Source: Pseudomonas fortuita (lineage in GTDB: Bacteria; Pseudomonadota; Gammaproteobacteria; Pseudomonadales; Pseudomonadaceae). Taken from it: 64,000 bases of DNA. The stretch lies in assembly GCF_026898135.2 (NCBI RefSeq), contig NZ_CP114035.2, forward strand, positions 1,343,501 through 1,407,500, read 5' to 3'. The notes below the pieces were generated by a model. That model did no database searches, was not told the origin of the DNA, and saw nothing but the letters and a program-made list of their open reading frames with translations. The position numbers and the translations under genes are program-made. This document shows, piece after piece, positions 41,144-50,627 of this stretch (within the stretch, counting starts at the first letter, position 1; each line of letters opens with the position of its first letter).

Positions 41144-42931
41144 TTAGATTCCTTGTTCGCTCAACCACAGGTTCAGCGCTGCCAGCTGCCACAGCTTGGA
41201 GCCGCGCAGTGGGGTGAGCTGGCCGTGTGGGTTGCTCAGCAGACGGTCGAGCATGGCCGGGTTGAACAGCCCACGGTCCTGGCTGGGGTCGGTCAGCAGC
41301 TCACGCACCCAGCCCAGGGTGGCGCCTTCCAGGTGCTTCAGGCCCGGTACCGGGAAGTAGCCCTTCTTGCGGTCAATCACCTCATGGGGAATTACCCGTC
41401 GTGCTGCCTGCTTGAGCACCTGCTTGCCGCCATCGGGCAGCTTGAAGCGCGCCGGGATACGTGCCGACAGTTCCACCAGGCGGTAGTCGAGGAACGGTGT
41501 GCGCGCCTCCAGGCCCCAGGCCATGGTCATGTTGTCCACACGCTTGACCGGGTCGTCCACCAGCATCACCGTGCTGTCCAGCCGCAGGGCCTTGTCCACT
41601 GCGTCGCGGGCACCGGGGCGGGCGAAGTGCTCGCGCACAAAGTCGCCGGCGGCGTCGGTGTCCAGCAGCCAGGGCGCCTGCACGGTGTCGCGGTACTCGG
41701 CATGGCTGCGGTCGAAGAACGCGTCGCGGTAAGCCGCAAAGGCGTCATCGGCGCCGTCCACCTGCGGGTACCAGTGATAACCGGCAAACAGCTCGTCGGC
41801 GCCCTGGCCGCTTTGCACGCCCTTGCAGTGCTTGGCCACTTCCCGCGACAGCAGGTAGAAGGCGATGCAGTCGTGGCTGACCATCGGCTCGCTCATGGCG
41901 CGGAATGCAGCCGGCAACTGGTCGATGATCTCGTGTTCGGCAATGCGCAACTGGTGGTGGCGGGTACCGTAGTGTTTGGCGATCAGGTCGGAATACTGGA
42001 ACTCATCGCCACGTTCGCCACCGGCATCTTCGAACCCGATGGAGAATGTCGACAGGTCGTCCACGCCGACTTCGCGCAGCAGCCCGACCAGCAGGCTGGA
42101 GTCGACACCGCCGGACAGCAGCACGCCGACGTCCACTGCAGCACGTTGGCGAATGGCCACGGCGTCGCGGGTGGCGTCGAGCACGCGGGTGGTCCAGCCT
42201 TCCAGATCAAGCTCACGCTCATCCGGGTTGGCACCGTATTTCAGCTGCCACCAGGTCTGGCGTTCCACTTCGCCATGGCGGTCGACGCGCATCCAGGTGC
42301 CGGGTTCAAGCTTCTGCACGTTGGCCAGCAGCGTGCGCGGCGCGGGTACCACGGCGTGGAAGTTCAGGTAATGGTTGAGCGCCACCGGGTCGAGCATCGG
42401 GTCGATATCGCCACCCTTTAGCAGCGCTGGCAAGGTCGAGGCAAAACGCAGGCGCTCGCCGTTGCGCGATAGGTACAGGGGCTTGACGCCCAGACGGTCG
42501 CGGGCCAGGAACAGGCGCTGGTTGTCGCGCTCCCAGATGGCCAGGGCGAACATGCCGTTGAGCTTGGGCAGCAAGGCTGCGCCCCAGGCGTGATAGCCCT
42601 TGAGCAGTACTTCGGTGTCGCCGTCGGACCAGAAGCTGTAGCCCAGGTCCTGCAGCTCCTGGCGCAGTTCGGGGAAGTTGTAGATGGCACCGTTGAAGGC
42701 CAGTGACAGGCCCAAGGTGTTGTCGACCATCGGTTGCGCCGAGCCGTCGGACAAGTCCATGATTTTCAGGCGTCGGTGGCCGAGGGCGATCGGGCCTTGG
42801 CTATGGAAGCCCCACGCATCCGGGCCGCGAGGCGCCAGGTGATGGGTGATGCGCTCTACCGCAGCCAGGTCGGCTGGGCGAGGGGCTTGGTCGAGGGGGG
42901 TGAAACGCAACTCTCCTGCTAATCCGCACAT
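41144..42931 (-). CDS. N-acetylglutaminylglutamine amidotransferase (AsnB/AsnO family)
   Basis: A 595-residue asparagine-synthetase-like enzyme. Cys2 (MCGLAGELRF) is the glutaminase nucleophile; the synthetase half has the PP-loop LLSGGVDSSLL and SGQGADELFAGYHWYP. It uses glutamine and ATP to convert N-acetylglutaminylglutamine to its amide (NAGGN). It is first in the osmolyte operon, with AAGGA before the ATG. The upstream 105 nt hold the promoter, which I could not resolve. Confidence 0.93.
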   Translation of the reverse strand: MCGLAGELRFTPLDQAPRPADLAAVERITHHLAPRGPDAWGFHSQGPIALGHRRLKIMDLSDGSAQPMVDNTLGLSLAFNGAIYNFPELRQELQDLGYSFWSDGDTEVLLKGYHAWGAALLPKLNGMFALAIWERDNQRLFLARDRLGVKPLYLSRNGERLRFASTLPALLKGGDIDPMLDPVALNHYLNFHAVVPAPRTLLANVQKLEPGTWMRVDRHGEVERQTWWQLKYGANPDERELDLEGWTTRVLDATRDAVAIRQRAAVDVGVLLSGGVDSSLLVGLLREVGVDDLSTFSIGFEDAGGERGDEFQYSDLIAKHYGTRHHQLRIAEHEIIDQLPAAFRAMSEPMVSHDCIAFYLLSREVAKHCKGVQSGQGADELFAGYHWYPQVDGADDAFAAYRDAFFDRSHAEYRDTVQAPWLLDTDAAGDFVREHFARPGARDAVDKALRLDSTVMLVDDPVKRVDNMTMAWGLEARTPFLDYRLVELSARIPARFKLPDGGKQVLKQAARRVIPHEVIDRKKGYFPVPGLKHLEGATLGWVRELLTDPSQDRGLFNPAMLDRLLSNPHGQLTPLRGSKLWQLAALNLWLSEQGI

Positions 42932-43035
42932 AAGTCCTTACCGGTTTTTCCGTTGGGGAGGGGGCGCCCAGGATTAGGGCACCTTAAGGAACTGACCGGC
43001 GTGCTTTTTGAGAGTTTTAGAACGATTTGTTATAT

Positions 43036-43074
43036 GGGGCCGCTGTGCGGCCCAATCGCCGGCGGCCCCCGGCC
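43036..43074. repeat. Partial REP element
   Basis: GGGGCCGCTGTGCGGCCC and the adjacent CCGGCGGCCCCCGG are fragments of the REP family that ends in GGCC. They lie directly downstream of mnmC and may serve as its terminator. Confidence 0.55.
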
Positions 43075-43076
43075 GA

Positions 43077-45041
43077 TTACTTCCCCCGAATCAGCTTACG
43101 CAAGGCAAACCGGTTCGGATGACACGCCTCTGCCACTGCCCGGGGCAACGGCAGCGGCTCCCCACATACCCAGGCCGCCACCAGCTCGCCACTCAGTGGC
43201 GCCGTGATCAACCCGCGCGACCCATGCCCGCTGTTCACATACAACCCATCCAGCCAAGGGCAGGCCACATCCGGCACCTGCCGCGCATCCCGGCTCAGCA
43301 CCGCATAGGTTTCGGCAAATGCCTGTCCATCCGCTACCGGCCCCACGATCGGCAGGTAGTCCGGGCTGGTGCAACGGAACGCCGCGCGCCCCTGCAACTG
43401 CTCAGGGGCCAACCCGGCTGTGCCCAGGCGCTGCGCCAGGTCGAGGGAAATCTCGTTCAGCAACGCCAGGTTGCCCTGGTGCTCGGCCACCGTCGGCGCC
43501 AAGTCTTCGCTGTGGAAGTCAAAGCTCGCGCCCAGGGTATGTTCATCCTCGCGTGGCGGCGCCACGTAGCCCTCCGCGCACACCACGGTGCGCAGTGCCC
43601 GGCTGCTGGCGGTGGCCGGCAAGCGGGTGATCTGCCCCCGGATGCGCTTGAGCGGCAGCTGCGCGCAAGGCTCGAAGCGCTTTACCTCGGCGGCACTGGC
43701 CAGAATCACCACGGGCGCGCTGGCGATCAGGCGGTCACCCGCCCAAGCCTGCCACTGCTGGTCGACCTTGCGCAGCTCGAGCACTTCCTGATGGGTGACC
43801 AGTCGAATCCCTGGGTGCTGCAGTTGCTCCTGGCACAACGCAGGTGGGTGCACCCAGCCGCCTTCGGGGTAGAACAACCCCCCGGCCGGTAACGCCACCC
43901 CGGCGACGGCTTCGGCCTCCGTGCGCGGCAGTGCGTGCAGCAGGTTGTGGTCGAAGGCGGCGGCCAGCTTGCCCTGGCGCTCAGCTTCCTTGCTGTCGAA
44001 GGCCAGTTGCAGCACCCCGCAAGCCTCCCAGTCGCGGCCACGCTGCAGGCGTTCAAGCTGGCGCCGGGTGTAGCCGAAACCGGACAGGATCACCTGCGAC
44101 AGCGCAGTGCCATGGGCAGACAGCTTGAGGTACAGCACCCCTTGCGGGTTGCCTGAAGCTTCCTGTGCCGGGGCACCGTGGCGCTCCACCACGGTCACCT
44201 GCCAGCCGCGTCGGGCCAGGCTGGCGGCCGTTGTGCTGCCGGCGAGCCCGGCACCGATCACCAGCGCCTCGCGCGGTCCCTGTGTAACGGCGGGACGCGC
44301 GTACCAAGGTGCCCCTGGGCTGGGCTGGGGGCCGACGTAGGCGCCGCTCATCACTTCCCACTTCTTGCCGATGCCCGGCACCTTCTTCATGGCGAAACCG
44401 GCGTCGACCAGGCTGCGGCGGACCCAGCCGGTGGTGGTGAAGGTGCCCAGCACAGTGCCCGGGTGCGACAACCGCGCCAGTTGCGCGAACAGTTCCGGGG
44501 TCCACATGTCGGGGTTTTTGGCAGGGGCGAAGCCATCGAGGAACCACACATCGACCTGCGCATCGAGTTGCGGCAGTTGCTCAAGTACGTCGCCGATCAG
44601 CAAGGTCAGGGTGACCCGGCCATCGGCGAAGGTGAACTGCTGAAAGCCCGGGTGCACTGCCACATATTGCGCCAGCAATGGCTCTGTGTAGGCGGCAAGC
44701 TCCGGCCAAAGGCGCACTGCCCGGGCCATGTCTTCGTGCCCGAGAGGGTATTTCTCGACACTGACGAAGTGCAGGCGGGCGTCGCGGTGCGCGTGCTGGT
44801 CAAACAGCTGCCAGGCGCAGAAAAAATTCATGCCGGTGCCAAAACCGGTTTCGCCGATCACCTTGCAGGCATGCGGCGCCAGGTTGGCAAAGCGCTCGGC
44901 CAGGCGGGTCTGGCCCAGGAACACATGCTTGGTTTCTTCGATGCCTTCGTTGACCGCGAAATAGACGTCGTCATATTGCCGCGAGTGGGGGCGGCCCTGG
45001 TCGTCCCAGTCGATTTGTGCGTGCTGGAGGAGGGTGGACAT
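43077..45041 (-). CDS. mnmC: Bifunctional tRNA (mnm5s2U34) biosynthesis enzyme MnmC
   Basis: A 654-residue two-domain enzyme for the tRNA wobble uridine. The N-terminal methyltransferase domain (VIGETGFGTGMNFFCAW; DVWFLDGFAPAKNPDMW) is MnmC2, and the C-terminal FAD oxidoreductase (ALVIGAGLAGSTTAASLARR, from about residue 262) is MnmC1. The oxidase removes carboxymethyl from cmnm5s2U and the methylase makes mnm5s2U. Length and domain order agree with E. coli MnmC. It is convergent with nothing nearby and diverges from pap. Confidence 0.95.
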   Translation of the reverse strand: MSTLLQHAQIDWDDQGRPHSRQYDDVYFAVNEGIEETKHVFLGQTRLAERFANLAPHACKVIGETGFGTGMNFFCAWQLFDQHAHRDARLHFVSVEKYPLGHEDMARAVRLWPELAAYTEPLLAQYVAVHPGFQQFTFADGRVTLTLLIGDVLEQLPQLDAQVDVWFLDGFAPAKNPDMWTPELFAQLARLSHPGTVLGTFTTTGWVRRSLVDAGFAMKKVPGIGKKWEVMSGAYVGPQPSPGAPWYARPAVTQGPREALVIGAGLAGSTTAASLARRGWQVTVVERHGAPAQEASGNPQGVLYLKLSAHGTALSQVILSGFGYTRRQLERLQRGRDWEACGVLQLAFDSKEAERQGKLAAAFDHNLLHALPRTEAEAVAGVALPAGGLFYPEGGWVHPPALCQEQLQHPGIRLVTHQEVLELRKVDQQWQAWAGDRLIASAPVVILASAAEVKRFEPCAQLPLKRIRGQITRLPATASSRALRTVVCAEGYVAPPREDEHTLGASFDFHSEDLAPTVAEHQGNLALLNEISLDLAQRLGTAGLAPEQLQGRAAFRCTSPDYLPIVGPVADGQAFAETYAVLSRDARQVPDVACPWLDGLYVNSGHGSRGLITAPLSGELVAAWVCGEPLPLPRAVAEACHPNRFALRKLIRGK

Positions 45042-45089
45042 GGTTGGCTCGGTTGCAGCGGATGGCGGGATTTTATGCCATACCCGCTA

Positions 45090-45119
45090 CCTGTGGGAGC
45101 GCGTTCACTCGCGAAGAGG
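45090..45119. repeat. Single REP unit
   Basis: CCTGTGGGAGCGCGTTCACTCGCGAAGAGG is one unpaired, slightly degenerate REP copy in the mnmC-pap intergenic region (shown here only by position and its GTGGGAGCG head). Confidence 0.7.
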
Positions 45120-45177
45120 TCAGTACAGGCAGAAATGAAATCCGCTAGTCTTGCTTATCCATTGAAGGAGCCAGTGC

Positions 45178-46671
45178 ATGTTCGAATCCGCCGAAATCGG
45201 CCACAGCATCGACAAGGAGGCTTACGACGCCGAGGTACCCGCTTTGCGCGAGGCCCTGCTCGAAGCCCAGTACGAACTCAAGCAGCAGGCGCGCTTCCCG
45301 GTGATCGTGCTGATCAACGGCATCGAAGGCGCCGGCAAGGGTGAGACGGTAAAACTGCTCAACGAGTGGATGGACCCGCGCATGATCGACGTGCTCACCT
45401 TCGACCAGCAGACCGACGAAGAGCTGGCCCGCCCGCCCGCCTGGCGCTACTGGCGGGCTTTGCCACCCAAGGGGCGGATGGGCGTGTTCTTTGGCAACTG
45501 GTACAGCCAGATGCTGCAGGGGCGGGTGCACGGGGTGTTCAAGGATGCCGTGCTTGATCAGGCCATCATGGGCGCCGAGCGCCTGGAGCAGATGCTGTGC
45601 GATGAAGGTGCACTGATCATCAAGTTCTGGTTCCACCTGTCCAAGAAGCAGATGAAGGCCCGGTTGAAGTCGCTCAAGGACGACCCGCTGCACAGCTGGA
45701 AGATCAGCCCGCTGGACTGGCAGCAGTCGCAAACCTACGACCGCTTCGTGCGCTTTGGCGAGCGCGTACTGCGCCGCACCAGCCGCGATTATGCGCCGTG
45801 GCATATCGTTGAAGGCGTAGACCCGAACTACCGCAGCCTGGCGGTGGGGCGTATCTTGCTGGACAGCCTGCAAGCCGCGCTGGCCAACAACCCCAAGGGC
45901 AAGCACCAGGGCAACGTGGCACCGCTGGGCCGCAGTATCGACCAGCGCAGCCTGCTCGGCGCCCTGGACATGACGTTGCGCCTGGACAAGGCTGACTATC
46001 AGGAGCAGTTGGTCACCGAACAGGCCCGCCTGGCCGGCCTGCTGCGCGACAAGCGCATGCGCCGGCACGCCCTGGTGGCGGTGTTCGAAGGCAACGATGC
46101 TGCCGGCAAGGGCAGTGCCATCCGCCGCGTGGCGGCGGCGCTGGACCCGCGCCAGTACCGCATCGTGCCGATTGCCGCGCCCACCGAGGAAGAGCGCGCG
46201 CAGCCCTACCTGTGGCGGTTCTGGCGGCATATTCCAGCACGCGGCAAGTTCACCATCTTCGATCGCTCCTGGTATGGCCGGGTGCTGGTGGAACGGGTGG
46301 AAGGCTTTTGCAGCCCGGCGGACTGGATGCGCGCCTACAGTGAGATCAACGACTTTGAAGAACAGTTGGTGAATGCCGGCGTGGTGGTGGTGAAGTTCTG
46401 GCTGGCGATCGACCAGCAGACCCAGCTGGAGCGCTTTCAGGAGCGTGAGCAAATCCCGTTCAAGCGCTACAAGATCACCGAGGACGATTGGCGCAACCGC
46501 GACAAGTGGGACGACTACACCCAGGCGGTGGGCGATATGGTCGACCGGACCAGCAGCGAAATTGCGCCCTGGACGCTGGTGGAGGCCAACGACAAGCGCT
46601 GGGCGCGAGTGAAGGTGCTGCGCACTATCAATGAGGCGCTGGAGGCAGCGTTTGCCAAGCACAAGAAATAG
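45178..46671 (+). CDS. pap: Polyphosphate:AMP phosphotransferase (double-domain PPK2)
   Basis: A 497-residue protein with two tandem PPK2 domains. The first has a P-loop at INGIEGAGKGETV (residues about 47-59) but the second, FEGNDAAGKGSAIRRVA with DRSWYGRVLVERVEGF, is nearer the catalytic consensus. The double-domain class II enzymes make ADP from AMP and polyphosphate. GAAGGAG precedes the ATG. A 58-nt perfect palindrome follows the stop. Confidence 0.93.
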   Translation: MFESAEIGHSIDKEAYDAEVPALREALLEAQYELKQQARFPVIVLINGIEGAGKGETVKLLNEWMDPRMIDVLTFDQQTDEELARPPAWRYWRALPPKGRMGVFFGNWYSQMLQGRVHGVFKDAVLDQAIMGAERLEQMLCDEGALIIKFWFHLSKKQMKARLKSLKDDPLHSWKISPLDWQQSQTYDRFVRFGERVLRRTSRDYAPWHIVEGVDPNYRSLAVGRILLDSLQAALANNPKGKHQGNVAPLGRSIDQRSLLGALDMTLRLDKADYQEQLVTEQARLAGLLRDKRMRRHALVAVFEGNDAAGKGSAIRRVAAALDPRQYRIVPIAAPTEEERAQPYLWRFWRHIPARGKFTIFDRSWYGRVLVERVEGFCSPADWMRAYSEINDFEEQLVNAGVVVVKFWLAIDQQTQLERFQEREQIPFKRYKITEDDWRNRDKWDDYTQAVGDMVDRTSSEIAPWTLVEANDKRWARVKVLRTINEALEAAFAKHKK

Positions 46672-46694
46672 GCCGGGTGCTGGTCTTGGGATTT

Positions 46695-46752
46695 TTTTGC
46701 GCCCGTGACATCAAGCGCCGCCCGGGCGGCGCTTGATGTCACGGGCGCAAAA
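46695..46752. repeat. 58-nt perfect palindrome after pap
   Basis: The sequence is symmetric about CCCGGG (46721-46726) with no unpaired centre, from TTTT at the left to AAAA at the right. Its core AGCGCCGCC recalls the palindrome family at 3437 and 61039. It may terminate pap, though the 3' side is A-rich and not T-rich. Confidence 0.9.
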
Positions 46753-46880
46753 GCTCGCAAGCCCCAGCCATGCCCCAAAAGAATGACCTGATGAATTCTT
46801 TTCTCGGCACCCACCCCCGTCACTGCCCTCCAAGCCCGTAGAATTCAATCACCCCCACCACGGGCTTGACCGAGGACACT

Positions 46881-47843
46881 ATGCACACCACTTCCGGCCG
46901 CTGGAGCTATGGCCTGTTCCTGGCACTTCTGACCGCGCTGCTCTGGGGCATCTTGCCGATCAAGCTCAAGCAGGTACTGCAGGTGGTCGACCCGATCACC
47001 GTCACCTGGTACCGCCTGCTGGTTTCAGGTGGCCTGCTGTTTGCCTGGCTGGCAGCCCAACAGCGCTTGCCCTCGTTCACGCGCCTGGCCCCCAGGGGCA
47101 AAGGCCTGGTAGTGGTGGCTGTGCTTGGCCTGATGGGCAACTACGTGCTGTACCTGATCGGCCTCAACCTGCTCAGCCCCGGTACCGCGCAACTGGTGGT
47201 GCAGGTCGGCCCGGTGCTGTTGCTGGTGGCCAGCGTGTTTGTGTTCCGTGAGCGCTTCAGCCTGGGGCAGGGGGTGGGCCTGCTGATTCTGCTGGCGGGT
47301 TTTGGGCTGTTCTTCAACCAGCGCCTCGAAGAGCTGCTGACCTCACTGGGTACCTACACCACCGGCGTGCTGACCATTCTGCTGGCCACCAGCATCTGGG
47401 TGTTCTATGCCCTCAGCCAGAAGCAACTGTTGACCGTGTGGCATTCACAGCAGGTGATGATGGTGATCTACCTCAGTTGCGCTGCGCTGCTCACGCCTTG
47501 GGTACACCCACTGGAGGCGTTGCAGTTGACCCCGGTGCAGGGCTGGCTGTTGCTGGCCTGTTGCCTGAATACGCTGGTGGCCTACGGCGCGTTCGCCGAG
47601 GCGCTGGCGCACTGGGAGGCGTCGCGGGTCAGTGCCACCCTGGCGCTGACCCCGCTGGTGACGTTCGTTGCGGTGGCGGTGGCGGCAGGGGTGTGGCCGG
47701 AGTACGTGCAGGCCGAAGACATCAATGCCCTGGGCTATGTAGGGGCGGTGACCGTGGTGTGCGGCTCGGCGCTGGTGGCGCTGGGGCCATCGCTGGTGGC
47801 CAGTTGGCGTGCCCGCAAGGCGCGATTGGCCCAGTTTCACTGA
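46881..47843 (+). CDS. EamA-family (DMT) permease
   Basis: A 320-residue inner-membrane protein with ten predicted helices in two EamA repeats (first around TALLWGILPIKLKQVLQVVD, second from TSIWVFYALSQKQLL). Such drug/metabolite exporters move amino acids or related metabolites. The ATG at 46881 is chosen because GAGGA lies just upstream, five codons after a possible in-frame ATG at 46866. The substrate cannot be predicted. Confidence 0.9.
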   Translation: MHTTSGRWSYGLFLALLTALLWGILPIKLKQVLQVVDPITVTWYRLLVSGGLLFAWLAAQQRLPSFTRLAPRGKGLVVVAVLGLMGNYVLYLIGLNLLSPGTAQLVVQVGPVLLLVASVFVFRERFSLGQGVGLLILLAGFGLFFNQRLEELLTSLGTYTTGVLTILLATSIWVFYALSQKQLLTVWHSQQVMMVIYLSCAALLTPWVHPLEALQLTPVQGWLLLACCLNTLVAYGAFAEALAHWEASRVSATLALTPLVTFVAVAVAAGVWPEYVQAEDINALGYVGAVTVVCGSALVALGPSLVASWRARKARLAQFH

Positions 47844-47848
47844 GCGTT

Positions 47849-47999
47849 TTGTGGGAGCGGGCTTGCCCCGCGAACACCGGCGAAGCCGGTGCCTTGCACC
47901 GCGCGGTCCCTTTCGCGGGGCAAGCCCGCTCCCACAGGTTCACCACGGGGCTGAATGTTGTGCTACCCCTGTGGGAGCGGGTTTACCCGCGAAGGGGCC
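47849..47999. repeat. Cluster of three REP units
   Basis: REP copies at 47849-47874, 47909-47938 (inverted) and 47966-47999 follow the EamA gene. The first two form a REPIN; the third is an extra copy. They separate it from the convergent fumC. Confidence 0.9.
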
Positions 48000-48018
48000 A
48001 GCACAGGCTATAGATGAC

Positions 48019-49413
48019 TCAGCCCTTGCCACCCGGTGCCAGCATGTTCTCCGGCCGTACCCATTGGTCGAACTGCTCATTGGTCAGGTACTTCAGCTCC
48101 AGTGCAGCCTCGCGCAGGGTCTTGCCCTCGCTATAAGCCTTCTTGGCAATTTCCGCCGCCTTGTCGTAGCCAATATGCGGGTTCAATGCCGTTACCAGCA
48201 TCAAGCCACGCTCCAGGTGCGCGGCCATCTGCTCGGCATCGGGCTCGATGCCCGCCACGCAGTGCAGCTGGAAGTTGCGGCAGCCATCGGCCAGCAGTTC
48301 GATCGACTGCAACAGGTTGTGGATGATCACCGGTTTGAACACGTTCAGCTGCAAATGCCCCTGGCTGGCGGCAAAACCGATGGCCGCGTCGTTGCCCAAC
48401 ACCTGGCAGGCCAGCATCGACAGCGCCTCGCACTGCGTCGGGTTGACCTTGCCTGGCATGATCGAGCTGCCCGGTTCGTTGGCTGGCAGGCGCACTTCGG
48501 CCAAACCGGCGCGCGGGCCGGAGCCCAGCAAACGCAGGTCGTTGGCGATTTTCATCAGCGCCACGGCCAGGGTTTTCAGGGCGCCCGCCAGGCTGGTGAG
48601 TGGTTCGTGGCCGGCGAGGGCGGCGAACTTGTTCGGCGCCGTGACAAAGGGTAGCCCGGACAGCGCCGCCAGCTCGGCGGCGATGGCTTCGGCAAAACCG
48701 TGCGGGGCATTCAGCCCGGTACCTACGGCGGTGCCGCCCTGGGCCAGTTCGCACACTGCCGGCAGGGTGGCGCGGATGGCGCGCTGGGCATAGTCGAGCT
48801 GGGCGACGAAGGCAGACACCTCCTGGCCGAAGGTAATCGGTGTGGCGTCCATCATGTGGGTGCGGCCAGTCTTTACCAGCTTTTGGTGGCGCCCCGACAG
48901 CTCGGCCAGCCCCGACGACAGTTCGGCGATGGCGGGCAACAGGTGCGCGTGCACCGCCTGCGCAGCAGCAATGTGCATGGCAGTCGGGAAGCAATCGTTG
49001 GAACTTTGCGAGCGATTGACATGATCGTTGGGGTGTACTGGCGCTTTGCCGCCGCGGCCTTTGCCGGCCAGTTCGTTGGCGCGCCCGGCGATCACTTCGT
49101 TGACGTTCATGTTGCTTTGCGTGCCGCTGCCGGTCTGCCAGACGACCAACGGGAACTGGTCGTCGTGCTGGCCACCCAGCACTTCGTCGGCGGCTTGTTC
49201 GATCAGCCGCGCGATGTCGGCCGGCAGGTCGCCGTTGCGGTCGTTGACGCGTGCCGCGGCCTTCTTGATCAGCGCCAGGGCGTGCAGCACCGCGATGGGC
49301 ATGCGCTCCTTGCCAATGGCGAAGTTGATCAGCGAGCGCTGGGTTTGCGCACCCCAGTAGGCGCCTTCAGGAACTTCGACCGGGCCCAGGCTGTCTGTCT
49401 CGATACGGCTCAT
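48019..49413 (-). CDS. fumC: Class II fumarate hydratase
   Basis: A 464-residue iron-independent fumarase: S-loop signature [29 protein letters not shown], and [16 protein letters not shown] are all present. It interconverts fumarate and malate in the TCA cycle and, in pseudomonads, class II copies help when iron is scarce or superoxide is high. The ATG at 49413 with AGGAG upstream is chosen and gives [10 protein letters not shown], the usual N-terminus. It is divergent from the DUF2059 gene. Confidence 0.95.
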   Translation of the reverse strand: MSRIETDSLGPVEVPEGAYWGAQTQRSLINFAIGKERMPIAVLHALALIKKAAARVNDRNGDLPADIARLIEQAADEVLGGQHDDQFPLVVWQTGSGTQSNMNVNEVIAGRANELAGKGRGGKAPVHPNDHVNRSQSSNDCFPTAMHIAAAQAVHAHLLPAIAELSSGLAELSGRHQKLVKTGRTHMMDATPITFGQEVSAFVAQLDYAQRAIRATLPAVCELAQGGTAVGTGLNAPHGFAEAIAAELAALSGLPFVTAPNKFAALAGHEPLTSLAGALKTLAVALMKIANDLRLLGSGPRAGLAEVRLPANEPGSSIMPGKVNPTQCEALSMLACQVLGNDAAIGFAASQGHLQLNVFKPVIIHNLLQSIELLADGCRNFQLHCVAGIEPDAEQMAAHLERGLMLVTALNPHIGYDKAAEIAKKAYSEGKTLREAALELKYLTNEQFDQWVRPENMLAPGGKG

Positions 49414-49567
49414 TCTGTACTCACTCCTGTGTAGTTCGAAATCGCAGTTTAGGCCTTGATTCGACCGAGCGGTTCCGTCGCTCGTCGTGCCACTTGAGCA
49501 CATCGCCACCACGGCGCAGAATGCTCTACTCTGAGGTACCCGCCTCCCTCTCCTTGAAGGAAATGCA

Positions 49568-50092
49568 ATGACCCGTCTCCGTGTCCTTTGTGCCGCCGTT
49601 GCCCTGGCTTGCGCCAGCGGCCAGGTGCTCGCTGCCACCGCCAGCCATAACGCTGCTGCCGAGAAATTCCTGACCCTGGCCAACGCCGACAAGCTGGGCA
49701 CCCCGGTGTACATGCAGGTCCAGCAGATGTTCGCCCAGCGCTTTGCCCAGACCAAGGCCCCGGCCGCCAAGCAGCCGGTGCTGGAAAGCTACCAGGCCAA
49801 GGCCAACGCCGCGCTGGACAACGCCATCGGCTGGAACAAGCTGAAGCCGAAGATGGTCGACCTGTACACCCAGACCTTCACCGAACAAGAGCTGAAAGAC
49901 CTGGTCAAGTTCTACGAATCGCCGCTGGGCAAGAAAGTACTGCGTGAAATGCCCAAGGTTACCCAGCAGTCGGCCCAGTTGACCCAGCAGAGCCTGGAGC
50001 CAGCAGTGCCGGTGGTGAACAAGCTGCTGGAAGACATGACCAAGGAACTGGACCCTAACGCAGGCAAGGCCGCCGTTCCTGCCAAGAAGTGA
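49568..50092 (+). CDS. DUF2059 exported protein
   Basis: A 174-residue protein with signal peptide ([18 protein letters not shown]) and a helical DUF2059 domain ([31 protein letters not shown]). Function unknown; the family is periplasmic. GAAGGAAA precedes the ATG. A BolA gene follows after 10 nt, so the two are probably cotranscribed. Confidence 0.92.
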   Translation: MTRLRVLCAAVALACASGQVLAATASHNAAAEKFLTLANADKLGTPVYMQVQQMFAQRFAQTKAPAAKQPVLESYQAKANAALDNAIGWNKLKPKMVDLYTQTFTEQELKDLVKFYESPLGKKVLREMPKVTQQSAQLTQQSLEPAVPVVNKLLEDMTKELDPNAGKAAVPAKK

Positions 50093-50102
50093 GCACGCCG
50101 CG

Positions 50103-50399
50103 ATGACCATGCAACAGCGCATTGAACAACAGCTGGGTGCCTTGGCGCCGCAGCACCTGCAAGTGCTCGACGAAAGCCACATGCACAGTCGTGGTCAGGA
50201 GACCCACTACAAGGCAGTGATCGTCAGCGAGCAGTTTGCCGGGTTGAACAGCGTCAAGCGCCACCAGAAGGTGTACGCCACCATGGGTGAGCTGATGCAG
50301 CAGATCCATGCCCTGGCCATCCATACCTACACCGCAGAAGAGTGGGCCAAGGTCGGCGCAGCGCCGGCCTCGCCGGTGTGTGCCGGCGGCGGGCACTGA
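50103..50399 (+). CDS. bolA: BolA family protein
   Basis: A 98-residue BolA-like protein: DESHMHSRGQETHYKAVIVS, the KRHQKVYATMGELM segment and the His that can share a [2Fe-2S] cluster with a monothiol glutaredoxin. BolA proteins act in iron-sulfur trafficking and morphology control. It forms an operon with the DUF2059 gene. The REPIN 38 nt downstream probably stabilises the message. Confidence 0.9.
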   Translation: MTMQQRIEQQLGALAPQHLQVLDESHMHSRGQETHYKAVIVSEQFAGLNSVKRHQKVYATMGELMQQIHALAIHTYTAEEWAKVGAAPASPVCAGGGH

Positions 50400-50436
50400 A
50401 ACCTTTCTGTTGTTCTGGTAGAATCCTGCAAAATCC

Positions 50437-50558
50437 GGGGGCCGCTTTGCGGCCCTTTCGCGGCACAAGGCCGCTCCCACAGGAACCGCACTCGCCATCG
50501 GGTTACGCGGTCCCTGTGGGAGCGGCCTTGTGCCGCGAAAGGGGCGCAAAGCGCCCCC
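50437..50558. repeat. REPIN
   Basis: Units 50437-50483 and 50513-50558 of the GCGGCACAAGGCCGCTCCCAC type form a near-perfect 46-bp inverted repeat between bolA and trhO. Confidence 0.92.
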
Positions 50559-50627
50559 ATGCTTTTTTCAATACCTGTCAAACCCGGTCCGCCCCTTACG
50601 AGGGCAACCACCTGGAGAACCTGTTTC

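Noticed and set aside
45178..46671. The repeated P-loop domain in pap as a sign of recent gene fusion or misassembly.
   Set aside because: Double-domain PPK2 proteins are an established class and the two halves are strongly diverged.
47849..47999. Three regularly looking repeats as a possible CRISPR array.
   Set aside because: The units alternate in orientation, are palindromic REPs, and the spacings differ; no cas genes are present.
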